In this document: in pieces, positions 51,512 to 60,409 of the stretch
How the letters are laid out: each line of letters starts with the position of its first letter
Numbering within the stretch: position 1 is the stretch's first letter
Assembly (NCBI GenBank): GCA_019113175.1
Contig: DXHY01000056.1
Location: 1-64,000 of the forward strand
Reading direction: 5' to 3'
DNA length: 64,000 bases
DNA from: Candidatus Eisenbergiella stercoravium
GTDB lineage: Bacteria; Bacillota; Clostridia; Lachnospirales; Lachnospiraceae
Notes under the pieces: model-generated
The model's input: only the letters and a program-made list of their open reading frames with translations
Told to the model about the DNA's origin: nothing
Database searches by the model: none
Position numbers and translations under genes: made by a program

Positions 51512-51701
51512 TTAAATTTATGTTTTTATAATATAAATTATTCTGTTTAACATCTATTTTCCGAAAATGCGAAAATCTCAAAAAATTTTATTGTGATTAT
51601 GTATAAATTTAATCTTATTTTAAAGGCGATATGATGAAATTTGTCTCTTAATATGTTTCGTTCTTGCTAAAATAATTAAAAATCTATAAAATGAAATTAA
51701 A

Positions 51702-51721
51702 GAAAACGTTTTAAGTAAGTC
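51702..51721 (+). promoter_or_regulatory. LacI-type operator, site 2
   Basis: GAAAACGTTTTAAGTAAGTC, the same pattern with one extra base, 20 bp before the first LacI gene, suggesting autoregulation. Confidence 0.6.
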
Positions 51722-51741
51722 ATTAAGCATGGAGGTGAGAT

Positions 51742-52767
51742 ATGGTTTCAATCAAAGATCTGTCCCTCGCCTGCGGCGTATCCACTGCTACCGTAAGCAA
51801 AGCGCTTAACAACCACAAGGATGTCAGCGAAGAAACGAAAGAACGCATCCGAAAAATGGCAAGAGATATGGGGTATGTACCCAATTTCGCTTCCAAAGTT
51901 CTGAAAACCAACCGAACCTATAACATAGGAGTGGTTTTCTCCGATGAAGCGGGAAGCGGTCTGACCCACGATTATTTCGCCATGGTACTTAATGGTTTAA
52001 AGTGTACCATAGAAGAAAAGGGATACGACTTCACCTTCGTGAACAAAAACGGCAGCATTTCCACCTGGGACAATGGGGTGACCTATCTGGAGCACTGCAA
52101 GTTCCGCCGTTTTGACGGCGTAGCCGTGATCTGTACGGACTTCTATTCTCCCGAAATCATTGAACTGATCGAAAGTGATATTCCCATTGTGACCTTCGAT
52201 TATATTTTCAACGACAGAAGCGCCGTCGTCTCAGACAATGTCCGGGGAATCCGGGATCTGGTTCATTATGTGTATGAAATGGGACACCGCAGAATCGCCT
52301 ATATCCACGGCACGGATTCCGCAGTTACCAGAAACCGGATCTCTTCCTTCTACAAAACCTGTGAAGAGCTGGGAATCGACGTTCCGCCGGAATATATGCG
52401 GGAGGCTCCCTACAGAGACACCACAGCAACCTATCTGAGGACAAAGGAACTGCTGGAGCTGAAGGAACGGCCGACCTGTATCATGTTTCCGGATGACTTC
52501 GCTTATATCGGAGGCTTTAACGCCATCACACTTGCCGGCCTGAAGGTTCCGGATGATATTTCCACAGTGGGTTATGACGGAATAGAGATCAGCAAATATC
52601 TGGAACCCTCTCTGACAACTCTGGCTCAGGACGGTTACCGTCTGGGTCAGGAAACGGCAAACAAACTGATCAGCATCATCGAGCATCCCAAGACATCGCT
52701 AGTAGAGCATATTTTTATAGAAGGAAAGATCTTTCCGGGACGTTCGGTCAAAAAACTCACCACTTAA
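51742..52767 (+). CDS. LacI-family regulator of the sugar locus, copy 1
   Basis: The protein has 341 residues. The DNA-binding HTH and hinge are SIKDLSLACGVSTATVSKALNNHKDVSEETKERI (1-~55). The effector domain has YNIGVVFSDEAGSGLTHDYFAMVLNGLK, FDGVAVICTDFYSPEIIELIESDIPIVTFDY, GHRRIAYIHGTDSAVTRNRISSF and PDDISTVGYDGIEISKYLEPSLTTL. It is close to the second LacI protein (59361-60374) throughout, so the two look like a recent gene duplication. It is followed by the ABC transporter genes. GGAGGTGAG precedes the ATG. Confidence 0.93.
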   Translation: MVSIKDLSLACGVSTATVSKALNNHKDVSEETKERIRKMARDMGYVPNFASKVLKTNRTYNIGVVFSDEAGSGLTHDYFAMVLNGLKCTIEEKGYDFTFVNKNGSISTWDNGVTYLEHCKFRRFDGVAVICTDFYSPEIIELIESDIPIVTFDYIFNDRSAVVSDNVRGIRDLVHYVYEMGHRRIAYIHGTDSAVTRNRISSFYKTCEELGIDVPPEYMREAPYRDTTATYLRTKELLELKERPTCIMFPDDFAYIGGFNAITLAGLKVPDDISTVGYDGIEISKYLEPSLTTLAQDGYRLGQETANKLISIIEHPKTSLVEHIFIEGKIFPGRSVKKLTT

Positions 52768-52828
52768 AGCTTTACGTTCAACGCACGGGATACCGGCTGA
52801 TAACTCTCCGGATCCCCTCTCCCGGAAA

Positions 52829-52842
52829 CGAAAACGTTTCAG
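52829..52842 (+). promoter_or_regulatory. Partial LacI-type operator before the permease genes
   Basis: CGAAAACGTTTCAG keeps the CGAAAACGTTT core but not the AAGTAGAC extension. It lies 19 bp before the permease ATG at 52861 and could also act as a catabolite (CcpA cre-like) site. Confidence 0.45.
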
Positions 52843-52860
52843 AAAGCGAGGAAAGACGAG

Positions 52861-53766
52861 ATGAAAGATTTTTTGCGGAATTCCTGGAAGCACAGAGCAC
52901 ACATTGTCATGGCTCTTCCGGTTTTCCTGATCCTGCTGTTTTTCAGCTATGTGCCGATGGCAGGCCTTGTGATGGCCTTCAAGTCCTTCGACTATACGCT
53001 GGGTATATGGAAAAGCCCCTGGAACGGTATTGAAAACTTCAAATTCCTTCTGGCTTCCAAAAGCACCTTCCTGTCGATCACCAAAAATACGCTGATGTAT
53101 TACGTAATCTTCACCGCTCTCGGGACCTTCCTGAATGTGGTGCTGGCCATCGCGATTGATCAGTTTCTTTTCAAGAAGGCGGCAAAGGTCATGCAGACAA
53201 TCATGATTGTTCCTGTTTTCATTTCCTATGCCGCAGTTCAGTTTATCGTTTATGCCTTTATCAGCACGGACACAGGAATCCTGAACAATGCGCTCGGTAT
53301 GAACCTTCGGTTTTACTCCACTCCTTCCTACTGGCCGGTGATCCTGACCGTTGTCAAAATGTGGAACAGTGTCGGATATGGTTCCGTCCTGTATATGTCG
53401 GTCCTGTCCGGCATCGACACCTCTCTTTATGAAGCGGCCGAAATCGATGGAGCGAACAAATGGCAGCGCATCTGGTATATCACGCTTCCGGAGCTGATTC
53501 CAATGATCACGGTCATGCTGCTTCTTTCCGTCGGAAATATCATGAGATCCGACACCGGCCTGTTCTATCAGGTTACCAGAAACAGCGGAGTGCTTTATTC
53601 CACGACACAGGTAATCGACTCCTATGTGCTGAACGCGATTTTCAAAAATTCAAACTTCGGATTCACCGCAGCCACAAGCTTCTTCCAGTCCATTGTAGGC
53701 CTGTTATTAATGCTTTTCGCAAACGGAGTGGTACGCAGGCTTTCACCGGATGACGCATTGTTCTGA
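52861..53766 (+). CDS. ABC sugar permease, LplB type, beta-glucoside-like locus
   Basis: The protein has 301 residues and six membrane segments. The opening IVMALPVFLILLFFSYVPMAGLVMAFKSFDYTLGIWKSPWNG is CUT1-like. The ATPase coupling loop is YEAAEIDGANKWQRIWYITLPELIPM. It is followed 17 nt later by its partner permease. GAGGAAAGACGAG precedes the ATG. Confidence 0.9.
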   Translation: MKDFLRNSWKHRAHIVMALPVFLILLFFSYVPMAGLVMAFKSFDYTLGIWKSPWNGIENFKFLLASKSTFLSITKNTLMYYVIFTALGTFLNVVLAIAIDQFLFKKAAKVMQTIMIVPVFISYAAVQFIVYAFISTDTGILNNALGMNLRFYSTPSYWPVILTVVKMWNSVGYGSVLYMSVLSGIDTSLYEAAEIDGANKWQRIWYITLPELIPMITVMLLLSVGNIMRSDTGLFYQVTRNSGVLYSTTQVIDSYVLNAIFKNSNFGFTAATSFFQSIVGLLLMLFANGVVRRLSPDDALF

Positions 53767-53783
53767 GAACAGGAGGAATCAGC

Positions 53784-54722
53784 ATGAGAAGAAAAGAAAA
53801 AAATAAAAACCGGGCCGATCTCGCGCCGTCGAAAAGCGAAAAAAAAGGAATCGGCCAGATCATCCTCGGCTTCTGTCTTCTGTTATATACGCTGTTCTGC
53901 GGACTTCCGGTTCTGCTGGTATTCATAGCGGCCTTTACCGATGAAAAGGCAATCACGCAGAATGGATTCAGCTTCTTTCCGGAGAAGTGGTCCATATCCG
54001 GCTTCAACGCCGTACTCAGGTATGGCAGACAGCTGGTTACCTCTTACGGCGTTACAATATTCATCACGGTTGCCGGAACCTTTCTCGGCCTTCTGCTGAT
54101 GAGTATGTTCGCCTATTCCATCAGCAGGAAGGATTTCCGATTATCCGGATTTCTGTCCGTTTATCTGCTGATCCCCATGCTTTTCAACGGAGGCCAGCTG
54201 TCCAGCTACATCATTTTTACCAGCTATTATAATCTGAAGGACAGTCTGCTGCTTCTGATCCTGCCGCTGTGCGTCTCCACGATGAACGTCATCATTCTGA
54301 GGACCTATATTGTCAACAGCATTCCGGGAGAGCTGATGGAAGCGGCAAAAATCGACGGAGCAGGCGAATACCGGACATTTTTCCAGATTACGCTTCCTCT
54401 TCTCAAGCCTTCCCTGGCAGCCGTCGGCTTCATGATGGCTACCGCGTACTGGAACGACTGGCAGAACGCCCTGCTCTACATAACGACGGACAGCAAGAAG
54501 CCTCTGCAGCTCCTTCTGGTAAACATTCAGAAAAGCATTGAGTTCCTTCTGAACAACTCCAACGTTCCCGCGTCAGCGAGAGCGGCGATGGGAGGAAATA
54601 TTCCCCAGTATTCCGCTACGATGGCGACTGTTGTGGTGGTCATCGCTCCAATTATGGTGGTTTATCCCTTCTTCCAGAAATATTTTGTAAAAGGACTTAC
54701 CGTCGGCTCCGTCAAGGGCTGA
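53784..54722 (+). CDS. ABC sugar permease, LplC type, beta-glucoside-like locus
   Basis: The protein has 312 residues: a basic N-terminal tail (about 1-25, KEKNKNRADLAPSKSEKKG), then six membrane segments. The coupling loop is MEAAKIDGAGEYRTFFQITLPLLKPSLAAVGF. It ends in the typical FFQKYFVKGLTVGSVKG. AGGAGG precedes the ATG. Transport ATPase absent, as in the other CUT1 system of the window. Confidence 0.9.
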   Translation: MRRKEKNKNRADLAPSKSEKKGIGQIILGFCLLLYTLFCGLPVLLVFIAAFTDEKAITQNGFSFFPEKWSISGFNAVLRYGRQLVTSYGVTIFITVAGTFLGLLLMSMFAYSISRKDFRLSGFLSVYLLIPMLFNGGQLSSYIIFTSYYNLKDSLLLLILPLCVSTMNVIILRTYIVNSIPGELMEAAKIDGAGEYRTFFQITLPLLKPSLAAVGFMMATAYWNDWQNALLYITTDSKKPLQLLLVNIQKSIEFLLNNSNVPASARAAMGGNIPQYSATMATVVVVIAPIMVVYPFFQKYFVKGLTVGSVKG

Positions 54723-54847
54723 CAGAACACAGTGCCAGAGGCACAAAAAGACAGGCGCCGGAAGGCGCTATATGGAAAATGGTTTATTCAGGATATACGG
54801 TGGTCGTATATCCCGGGAATAAAAAAATGAAAAGGGAGGTATCTTTC

Positions 54848-56425
54848 ATGAAGAAAAAAATGATCAGTAAGCTGCTGTCGACTGTTCTCGTAACAGTTAT
54901 GGCATCATCGCTTCTTGCAGGCTGCGGAAGCTCCGGCACAACGGCCGAAACCGGCAGCGCCTCTTCGGAAGCACCCGCTTCGGAATCCACCGCGTCGGAA
55001 TCCGCCGCGTCCGGTTCCTCCGAGACAACGGATACCGCATCCGGCGACATGGTAACCATCAACCTGACAAGAGCGACCTTCAATCTCGCCACCCCGGATT
55101 CCGCGCAGGTTCAGAAGGTACAGGATGCCATTAACGAATATATTGCCGACAAGATCAATGTTCAGATCAACCTGACAGACATCGGCTCCGGCGAATATAC
55201 GGATAAGGCAAACCTGGCCCTGGCGAACAATGAAATCAACCTGCTCTGGACGGCGTCCTGGGAAGCCGTTATCGGAACCAATGATCTGGTATCTCAGAAC
55301 GCAGTTTATGATCTGACTGACCTGCTCCCCGGCACAGATCTCTACAATTCCATGGATGAAAGCCAATGGGAAGCGACCAAATACAACGGAAAAAATTATT
55401 ATATTCCCGTATACAAGGATAACGTGGAGGGCTACGACCTCATGTTCCGTCAGGATCTGATTGACAAATACGGATGGGACATTTCCACCGTTTCCAAGCT
55501 TGCGGACATTGAGCCCATGCTGGAGGACTGCGTCGCAGAAGGCCTCAAATATCCTTATCTCAGCCAGAAGACAGCCATGTTCTACAGATATTACATCGAT
55601 GATTTTGATTTCATCACTGCAGATTCCACAGCCAACTGGATCGCGGTTGACAAATCCTCCAACGAAGTGGTGGATACCATACTTACCGACCAGTACAAAG
55701 AGTTCTGCACCCTGATGGCTGACTGGGCGGAAAAAGGATATATCTCCGAGGATGAAGTTACCAAGACCACAACCGATACCACCACACAGACTCAGGACTG
55801 GGGAATCTCATGGTGGACGGATATCCCGGTAAACGATGAGGCTGACGCCCGCTACGGCCAGGATGTTACGATGACTCCCATCACCGACAGATGGGCACAT
55901 TCCACCTCCGCTCTCGGCTCCTGCTACTGCGTGACCGCGAACAGCACACCCGAACAGGCACAGGCATGCATTGACTTCATGGGACTGCTTTATACGGACA
56001 GTCATCTTGCAGACCTTTATACCTTCGGCATTGAAGGCGAAGACTTCACCTACAACGCGGACGGCCAGGTTGAACAGACCAGCGATAAGTACAATCATTC
56101 CATGTGGGAATCCGCTTCCGCCACCATCGTAACGCCTCTTGCGAACGAACCCGCAAACAAGGCTGATCTGTACGAGGAATTTAACGGTGGAGCAAAGACC
56201 TCTCCCGCAGCAGGCTTCCGTTTCGACAAGACACCTGTAGAAGCGCAGTTCACCGCCTGCCAGAATGTATATGAAACCTATGGTTTCCCGCTTGAAAACG
56301 GCGGATTTGCTTCTTCCGATATCGAGTCCACCATCGAAGCCTACCAGACAGCGCTTGATGAAGCCGGCTATCAGGATGTGCTTGCAGAGGCACAGAGCCA
56401 GTACGAGGCATGGAAGGCTGAATAA
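54848..56425 (+). CDS. Extracellular solute-binding lipoprotein, beta-glucoside-like locus
   Basis: The protein has 525 residues. Lipoprotein signal MKKKMISKLLSTVLVTVMAS with lipobox LLAGC (Cys at about 25), then a Ser/Ala/Glu/Thr tether to about 65. The body is that of LplA-like CUT1 binding proteins (AINEYIADKINVQINLTDIGSGEYTDKANLALANNEINLLWTA, and GISWWTDIPVNDEADARYG). Captures an oligosaccharide outside the cell for the two permeases. The start at 54848 is chosen because the signal peptide begins there, with AAAGGGAGG upstream; the frame is open 23 codons further back. Confidence 0.92.
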   Translation: MKKKMISKLLSTVLVTVMASSLLAGCGSSGTTAETGSASSEAPASESTASESAASGSSETTDTASGDMVTINLTRATFNLATPDSAQVQKVQDAINEYIADKINVQINLTDIGSGEYTDKANLALANNEINLLWTASWEAVIGTNDLVSQNAVYDLTDLLPGTDLYNSMDESQWEATKYNGKNYYIPVYKDNVEGYDLMFRQDLIDKYGWDISTVSKLADIEPMLEDCVAEGLKYPYLSQKTAMFYRYYIDDFDFITADSTANWIAVDKSSNEVVDTILTDQYKEFCTLMADWAEKGYISEDEVTKTTTDTTTQTQDWGISWWTDIPVNDEADARYGQDVTMTPITDRWAHSTSALGSCYCVTANSTPEQAQACIDFMGLLYTDSHLADLYTFGIEGEDFTYNADGQVEQTSDKYNHSMWESASATIVTPLANEPANKADLYEEFNGGAKTSPAAGFRFDKTPVEAQFTACQNVYETYGFPLENGGFASSDIESTIEAYQTALDEAGYQDVLAEAQSQYEAWKAE

Positions 56426-56452
56426 AATCTGAAACAGGTTTACCAGTTTCTC

Positions 56453-56519
56453 AGGAACCGCAGCTACGGCAGAGGAGCTCTCCGGATACCGGATGATTCC
56501 CGCCAGGGCTGCGGTTCCT
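56453..56519 (+). terminator. Terminator after the binding-protein gene
   Basis: AGGAACCGCAG (56453-56463) pairs with CTGCGGTTCCT (56509-56519), with a GC-rich interior and GTTTTCC after it. Ends the plus-strand transporter operon. Confidence 0.7.
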
Positions 56520-56555
56520 GTTTTCCGCAGGTACATCCCTGCAGACATATCCAAA

Positions 56556-56602
56556 AAAGAGGCTGAACCCCCTTTGAAAAAACAGGGGATTTCAGCCTCT
56601 TT
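56556..56602 (-). terminator. Terminator after the GH94 gene
   Basis: AAAGAGGCTGAA (56556-56567) pairs with TTCAGCCTCTTT (56591-56602), extended by CCCC/GGGG inside. On the minus strand it is followed by TTTTTT. Confidence 0.8.
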
Positions 56603-56622
56603 CCTTCCAGCCGCAATCCGTA

Positions 56623-59052
56623 TCAGCCGATAACGGCAGTCACATGATATTCTGTTTTCCCTTCCACAAGAGGAATCCTGTTCCCCTCCACCTTCTCTCC
56701 ATCCACAAGCAGGGAGGTCACTCCCTTTTCCCTGTGGTACGGATTCCGAACCTCGATATCATAAACCGCTCCCCGAAAGCGTCTCACAATCCGGTAATCT
56801 CCGAAATCCTTCGGCACGCACGGCTCAATCCGCAGGCCGTCGAAGTCAGGCTGAATGCCAAGAATGTACTGGGAAATATTCACAAACGTCCATGCCGCAG
56901 TTCCGGTCAGCCAGCTGTTTTTTGCCTCTCCGAAGGTCGCCGCATCCTTCCCGGCCACCATCTGCGAATAACAGTAGGGCTCCGTTCTGTGAATCTCGCT
57001 GATGGGCTCCAGGTATGCCGGACATGTTTTTTTATAGATTTCAAAAGCCCTGTCCCCTCTTCCGATCACGGTTTCCGCAATGGAAATCCAGGGGTTGTTA
57101 TGGCAGAAAATTCCTGCATTCTCTTTGTATCCGGGCGGATAGGAGGAAATTTCTCCCAGTTCTACATGATATCTGGTATAGGCAGGCTGAAGCAGAACCA
57201 CGCCGTACTCGGTATCCAGATGCTCCTTTACGCTGTCCAGTGCCTTTTCAGCAAGTCCTTCCTTCACACCGACGCCCGCAAGGACACAAAAGCCCTGAGG
57301 CTCAATGTAGATTTTTCCTTCCTCGCATTCCCGGGAGCCGACCCTGTTTCCATACGCGTCATAAGCCCGGAGGAACCAGTCTCCGTCCCAGCCCGCGTCC
57401 AGAATGGCATCGTACATCAGCTTCACTTCCCGGCGCGCGTTTTCCGCAGTCTCCTCTTCTCCCATGATTTCGGCAAGCTGCGCATACTCCTCTCCATAAC
57501 GGACGAACATTCCTCCGATGAATACGGATTCCGCCACAGGGCCTTCGCTCGGCCCAAACGTCTGGAAGGACTCTCCGGGCTGTGTGGAAAAACAGTTCAG
57601 GTTCAGACAGTCGTTCCAGTCCGCGCGCCCGATCAGAGGCAGCCGGTGCGGTCCCTTATGCGTCACTGTGAAGCGGAAGGAACGGGTCAGATGCTCAAAC
57701 AGCGTCCCTTCGCCTCCGTCGTCAAATTTCACCATTTCCGAAAGAATGGAGGTATCTCCCGTCTCACGAATATAAGCCGCTGTACAGGCGATCAGCCAGA
57801 GCGGATCGTCATTGAAGCCGCCGCCGATATCCGCATTTCCCGTCCTGGTCAGCGGCTGATACTGATGATAGGTGCTGCCGTCGTTAAACTGTATGGAAGC
57901 GATATCCAGAATTCTCTCGCGCGCCCGCTCCGGAATCAGATGGACGAAGCCCAGCAGATCCTGGCAGGAATCCCGGAAGCCCATGCCCCGGCCAATTCCG
58001 GATTCATAATAGGAAGCGCTTCTCGACATGTTAAAGGTAACCATGCACTGATACTGGTTCCAGATATTGACCATGCGGTTCACTTCGCAGTTTCCGGATT
58101 CCACCCGGTATCCGGAAAGAAGCTCCGTCCAGTATTCCCTCAGCTCAGAAAAAGCCTGTTCCACAGCCTCATCCGTGCTGTAACGGGAAAGCAGCTCATG
58201 GGCTTTCGTTCTATTAATGACACCCGGGCTCTCCCATTTCTCCTCTTCCGGATTCTCGATATACGCCAGAACAAAAATAAAGGAACGGCTTTCTCCCGCA
58301 GCAAGCCTCATCCGGATCTGGTGGGAAGCAACGGGAGACCATCCATGGGCAATAGAGCCTGTCGCCTTTCCATTGCGGACGGCAGCAGGATTCTCCGGCC
58401 CGCCGTAAAGTCCGAGAAACGCATCTCTGCTGGTGTCAAAACCGTCGATGGGACAGTTTACGGAATAAAGCGCATAATGATTCCGGCGTTCCCTGTACTC
58501 CGTCTTATGATAAATCGTGGAACCCTCCACTTCCACCTCGCCGGTGCTCAGATTACGCTGAAAATTCTTCATATCATCATCCGCATTCCAGAGACACCAT
58601 TCCACGTAGGAAAAGAGAGACAGCTCCTTCTCCTGCTCCGACCGGTTCGTCAGCACCACCCGGCTGATCTCACAGGCATCGTTAAGAGGGACAAAGGTCA
58701 GCACATCCGCCTCCAGCCGGTTCAGACTTCCGGAAAAGGTGCTGTAGCCCAGACCGTGCCGGCATTCGTAGGAATCCAGCGTCCTCTTTGTCGGCTGCCA
58801 GCCCGGATTCCAGACCAGATCTCCCTCACGGATATAAAAATATTTCCCATTGTTGTCACAGGGCACATTGTTGTAGCGATATCGTGTCAGACGAAGCAGC
58901 TTCGCGTCTCTGTAGAAGCTGTAGCCTCCGCAGGTATTGGAAATGAGCGTGAAAAAATCCTGGCATCCCAGATAGTTGATCCAGGGAAGAGGCGTCTCCG
59001 GCGTCGTGATGACATACTCACGCGCCTGATCATCAAAATATCCAAATTTCAT
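56623..59052 (-). CDS. Cellobiose phosphorylase-like enzyme, glycoside hydrolase family 94
   Basis: The protein has 809 residues, close to clostridial cellobiose phosphorylase (about 811), with no signal peptide. The opening [29 protein letters not shown] is diagnostic of the family. The (alpha/alpha)6 domain carries [44 protein letters not shown] and the general-acid region [12 protein letters not shown] (about residue 480). It splits cellobiose with phosphate to glucose-1-phosphate and glucose, saving ATP. The start MKFGYFDD at 59052 has GGAGG upstream. Operator site 3 lies 75 bp before it. Confidence 0.92.
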   Translation of the reverse strand: MKFGYFDDQAREYVITTPETPLPWINYLGCQDFFTLISNTCGGYSFYRDAKLLRLTRYRYNNVPCDNNGKYFYIREGDLVWNPGWQPTKRTLDSYECRHGLGYSTFSGSLNRLEADVLTFVPLNDACEISRVVLTNRSEQEKELSLFSYVEWCLWNADDDMKNFQRNLSTGEVEVEGSTIYHKTEYRERRNHYALYSVNCPIDGFDTSRDAFLGLYGGPENPAAVRNGKATGSIAHGWSPVASHQIRMRLAAGESRSFIFVLAYIENPEEEKWESPGVINRTKAHELLSRYSTDEAVEQAFSELREYWTELLSGYRVESGNCEVNRMVNIWNQYQCMVTFNMSRSASYYESGIGRGMGFRDSCQDLLGFVHLIPERARERILDIASIQFNDGSTYHQYQPLTRTGNADIGGGFNDDPLWLIACTAAYIRETGDTSILSEMVKFDDGGEGTLFEHLTRSFRFTVTHKGPHRLPLIGRADWNDCLNLNCFSTQPGESFQTFGPSEGPVAESVFIGGMFVRYGEEYAQLAEIMGEEETAENARREVKLMYDAILDAGWDGDWFLRAYDAYGNRVGSRECEEGKIYIEPQGFCVLAGVGVKEGLAEKALDSVKEHLDTEYGVVLLQPAYTRYHVELGEISSYPPGYKENAGIFCHNNPWISIAETVIGRGDRAFEIYKKTCPAYLEPISEIHRTEPYCYSQMVAGKDAATFGEAKNSWLTGTAAWTFVNISQYILGIQPDFDGLRIEPCVPKDFGDYRIVRRFRGAVYDIEVRNPYHREKGVTSLLVDGEKVEGNRIPLVEGKTEYHVTAVIG

Positions 59053-59126
59053 TTCGTGTCCTCCATTTTTCATGTACGGCATTTTTCCTGAAAGAAATGT
59101 CATACCGGATATTTGTCAAGCATCTT

Positions 59127-59145
59127 CGAAAACGTTTAAGTAGAC
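59127..59145 (+). promoter_or_regulatory. LacI-type operator, site 3
   Basis: CGAAAACGTTTAAGTAGAC. It lies upstream of the GH94 gene, whose ATG is at 59052 on the minus strand. It differs from site 1 by one base. Confidence 0.7.
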
Positions 59146-59313
59146 ATGCAAAATCCACCTGTTATATTCATTATAAAAAAGAAATTTCCTTTTTTCAAGG
59201 GAAACAGCCCCGGCATTTTTCCTGAAAAAGCAGAGAAAAAACTGTGATAATGATGAATTCTTTTTTTCTCTGCGCTATTGAAAAGGAACGGAGAAATATT
59301 GTATGATAATATC

Positions 59314-59334
59314 ACGCAAACGTTTAAGATTTAC
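59314..59334 (+). promoter_or_regulatory. LacI-type operator, site 4
   Basis: ACGCAAACGTTTAAGATTTAC, 27 bp before the second LacI gene; keeps the AAACGTTTAAG core. A TATGATAA at 59302-59309 nearby may be a -10 box of this gene. Confidence 0.6.
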
Positions 59335-59360
59335 GTAAAGCCATACCGGGAGGAAAGACT

Positions 59361-60374
59361 ATGGTATCCCTGAAAGATGTTGCACAGGCCTGCGGAGTCT
59401 CCGTAGCTACCGTCAGCAAGGCACTTAATGATCAGACGGATATTGGAGAAAAAACCAGACGGATGATTAAGGAAAAGGCCAGGCAGATGGGCTATCTTCC
59501 CAATTCCGTCGCCAGGGCGCTGAAAACAAACAGAAGCCTCAACCTCGGCGTACTTTTTGCGGACGAAGCCAACAGCGGGCTGACGCATGACTATTTCGCC
59601 GCCGTTCTGGAGGGGCTTCGGAGAGAGGCGGAGGAAAAAGGCTATGATATCACCTTTGTAAGCTCCAACCGAAAAAGAGATGGGCGGATGTCCTGCCTGG
59701 AGCATGTACGATACCGCGGTTTTGACGGAGTTGTAATCGCCTGCGCGGATTTTGAGGATCCTGAGGTAAAGGAGCTTGTGGACAGCGATGTTCCGGTGGT
59801 CACCATCGATCATATATTCAACAGCAGAACCTCGATTCTTTCCGACAATGTGAAGGGTATGCGGGATCTTCTTCATTTCATCCATGAGAAGGGCCACAGG
59901 CGGATCGCCTATATTCACGGGGCAGATTCCTCCGTTACCAGAAACAGGCTCGCTTCCTTCCATAAAACAGCGGAAGAGCTGGGGCTCTCCATTCCTGATG
60001 AATACGTGCTGGAGGCTGCCTATCGGGATATCCGTGCAGCTTCCGCCGCTACAGAAAGGCTTCTCGATCTGCCTGTTCCACCCACCTGCATCCTGTATCC
60101 CGATGATTACGCCTGCTTCGGCGCCATCAACACGATTTACAGCAGAGGACTTTCCATTCCTGATGATATTTCCGTGGCCGGCTATGACGGGATCCGGATC
60201 GGAAGACAGATGAAGCCCCGCCTTACCACTCTTGTACAGGATACAGACCGAATCGGACGGCTGGCTGCCTCAGAACTGATAGGTCTGATTGAACATCCAA
60301 AAACCAGCATACCGGGCATCATCCTTGTGGAAGGCAGCGTATACCCGGGAGGAACCGTCGCGGATCTCCTGTGA
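59361..60374 (+). CDS. LacI-family regulator of the sugar locus, copy 2
   Basis: The protein has 337 residues. HTH SLKDVAQACGVSVATVSKALNDQTDIGEKTRRMI; effector domain LNLGVLFADEANSGLTHDYFAAVLEGLR, FDGVVIACADFEDPEVKELVDSDVPVVTIDHIFNSRT and GHRRIAYIHGADSSVTRNRLASF. Very similar to the first LacI protein in the same locus, including the substrate-pocket segments, so ligands may be related. GGAGGAAAG precedes the ATG. The alpha-xylosidase-like gene follows after 35 nt. Confidence 0.93.
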   Translation: MVSLKDVAQACGVSVATVSKALNDQTDIGEKTRRMIKEKARQMGYLPNSVARALKTNRSLNLGVLFADEANSGLTHDYFAAVLEGLRREAEEKGYDITFVSSNRKRDGRMSCLEHVRYRGFDGVVIACADFEDPEVKELVDSDVPVVTIDHIFNSRTSILSDNVKGMRDLLHFIHEKGHRRIAYIHGADSSVTRNRLASFHKTAEELGLSIPDEYVLEAAYRDIRAASAATERLLDLPVPPTCILYPDDYACFGAINTIYSRGLSIPDDISVAGYDGIRIGRQMKPRLTTLVQDTDRIGRLAASELIGLIEHPKTSIPGIILVEGSVYPGGTVADLL

Positions 60375-60409
60375 GGATGCGGCGGCCGCAAAAAGAAGGA
60401 GGAGGAAAC

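Larger units (their letters stand above)
51378..51741. promoter_or_regulatory. AT-rich divergent control region with two LacI-type operators
   Basis: This spacer separates the glycosidase-like gene (minus) and the LacI regulator (plus). It contains operators at 51493-51511 and 51702-51721 and is otherwise AT-rich, with no coding frame supported. Exact promoter boxes are ambiguous because of the AT content. Confidence 0.6.

Noticed and set aside
52829-52842. Definite catabolite-repression (cre) site
   Set aside because: CGAAAACGTTTC resembles both cre and the local LacI operator core; the sequence alone cannot separate them.
56644-59091. An 815-codon open frame on the plus strand opposite the GH94 gene
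   Set aside because: Antisense to a complete cellobiose phosphorylase; no recognisable domains and no ribosome site.
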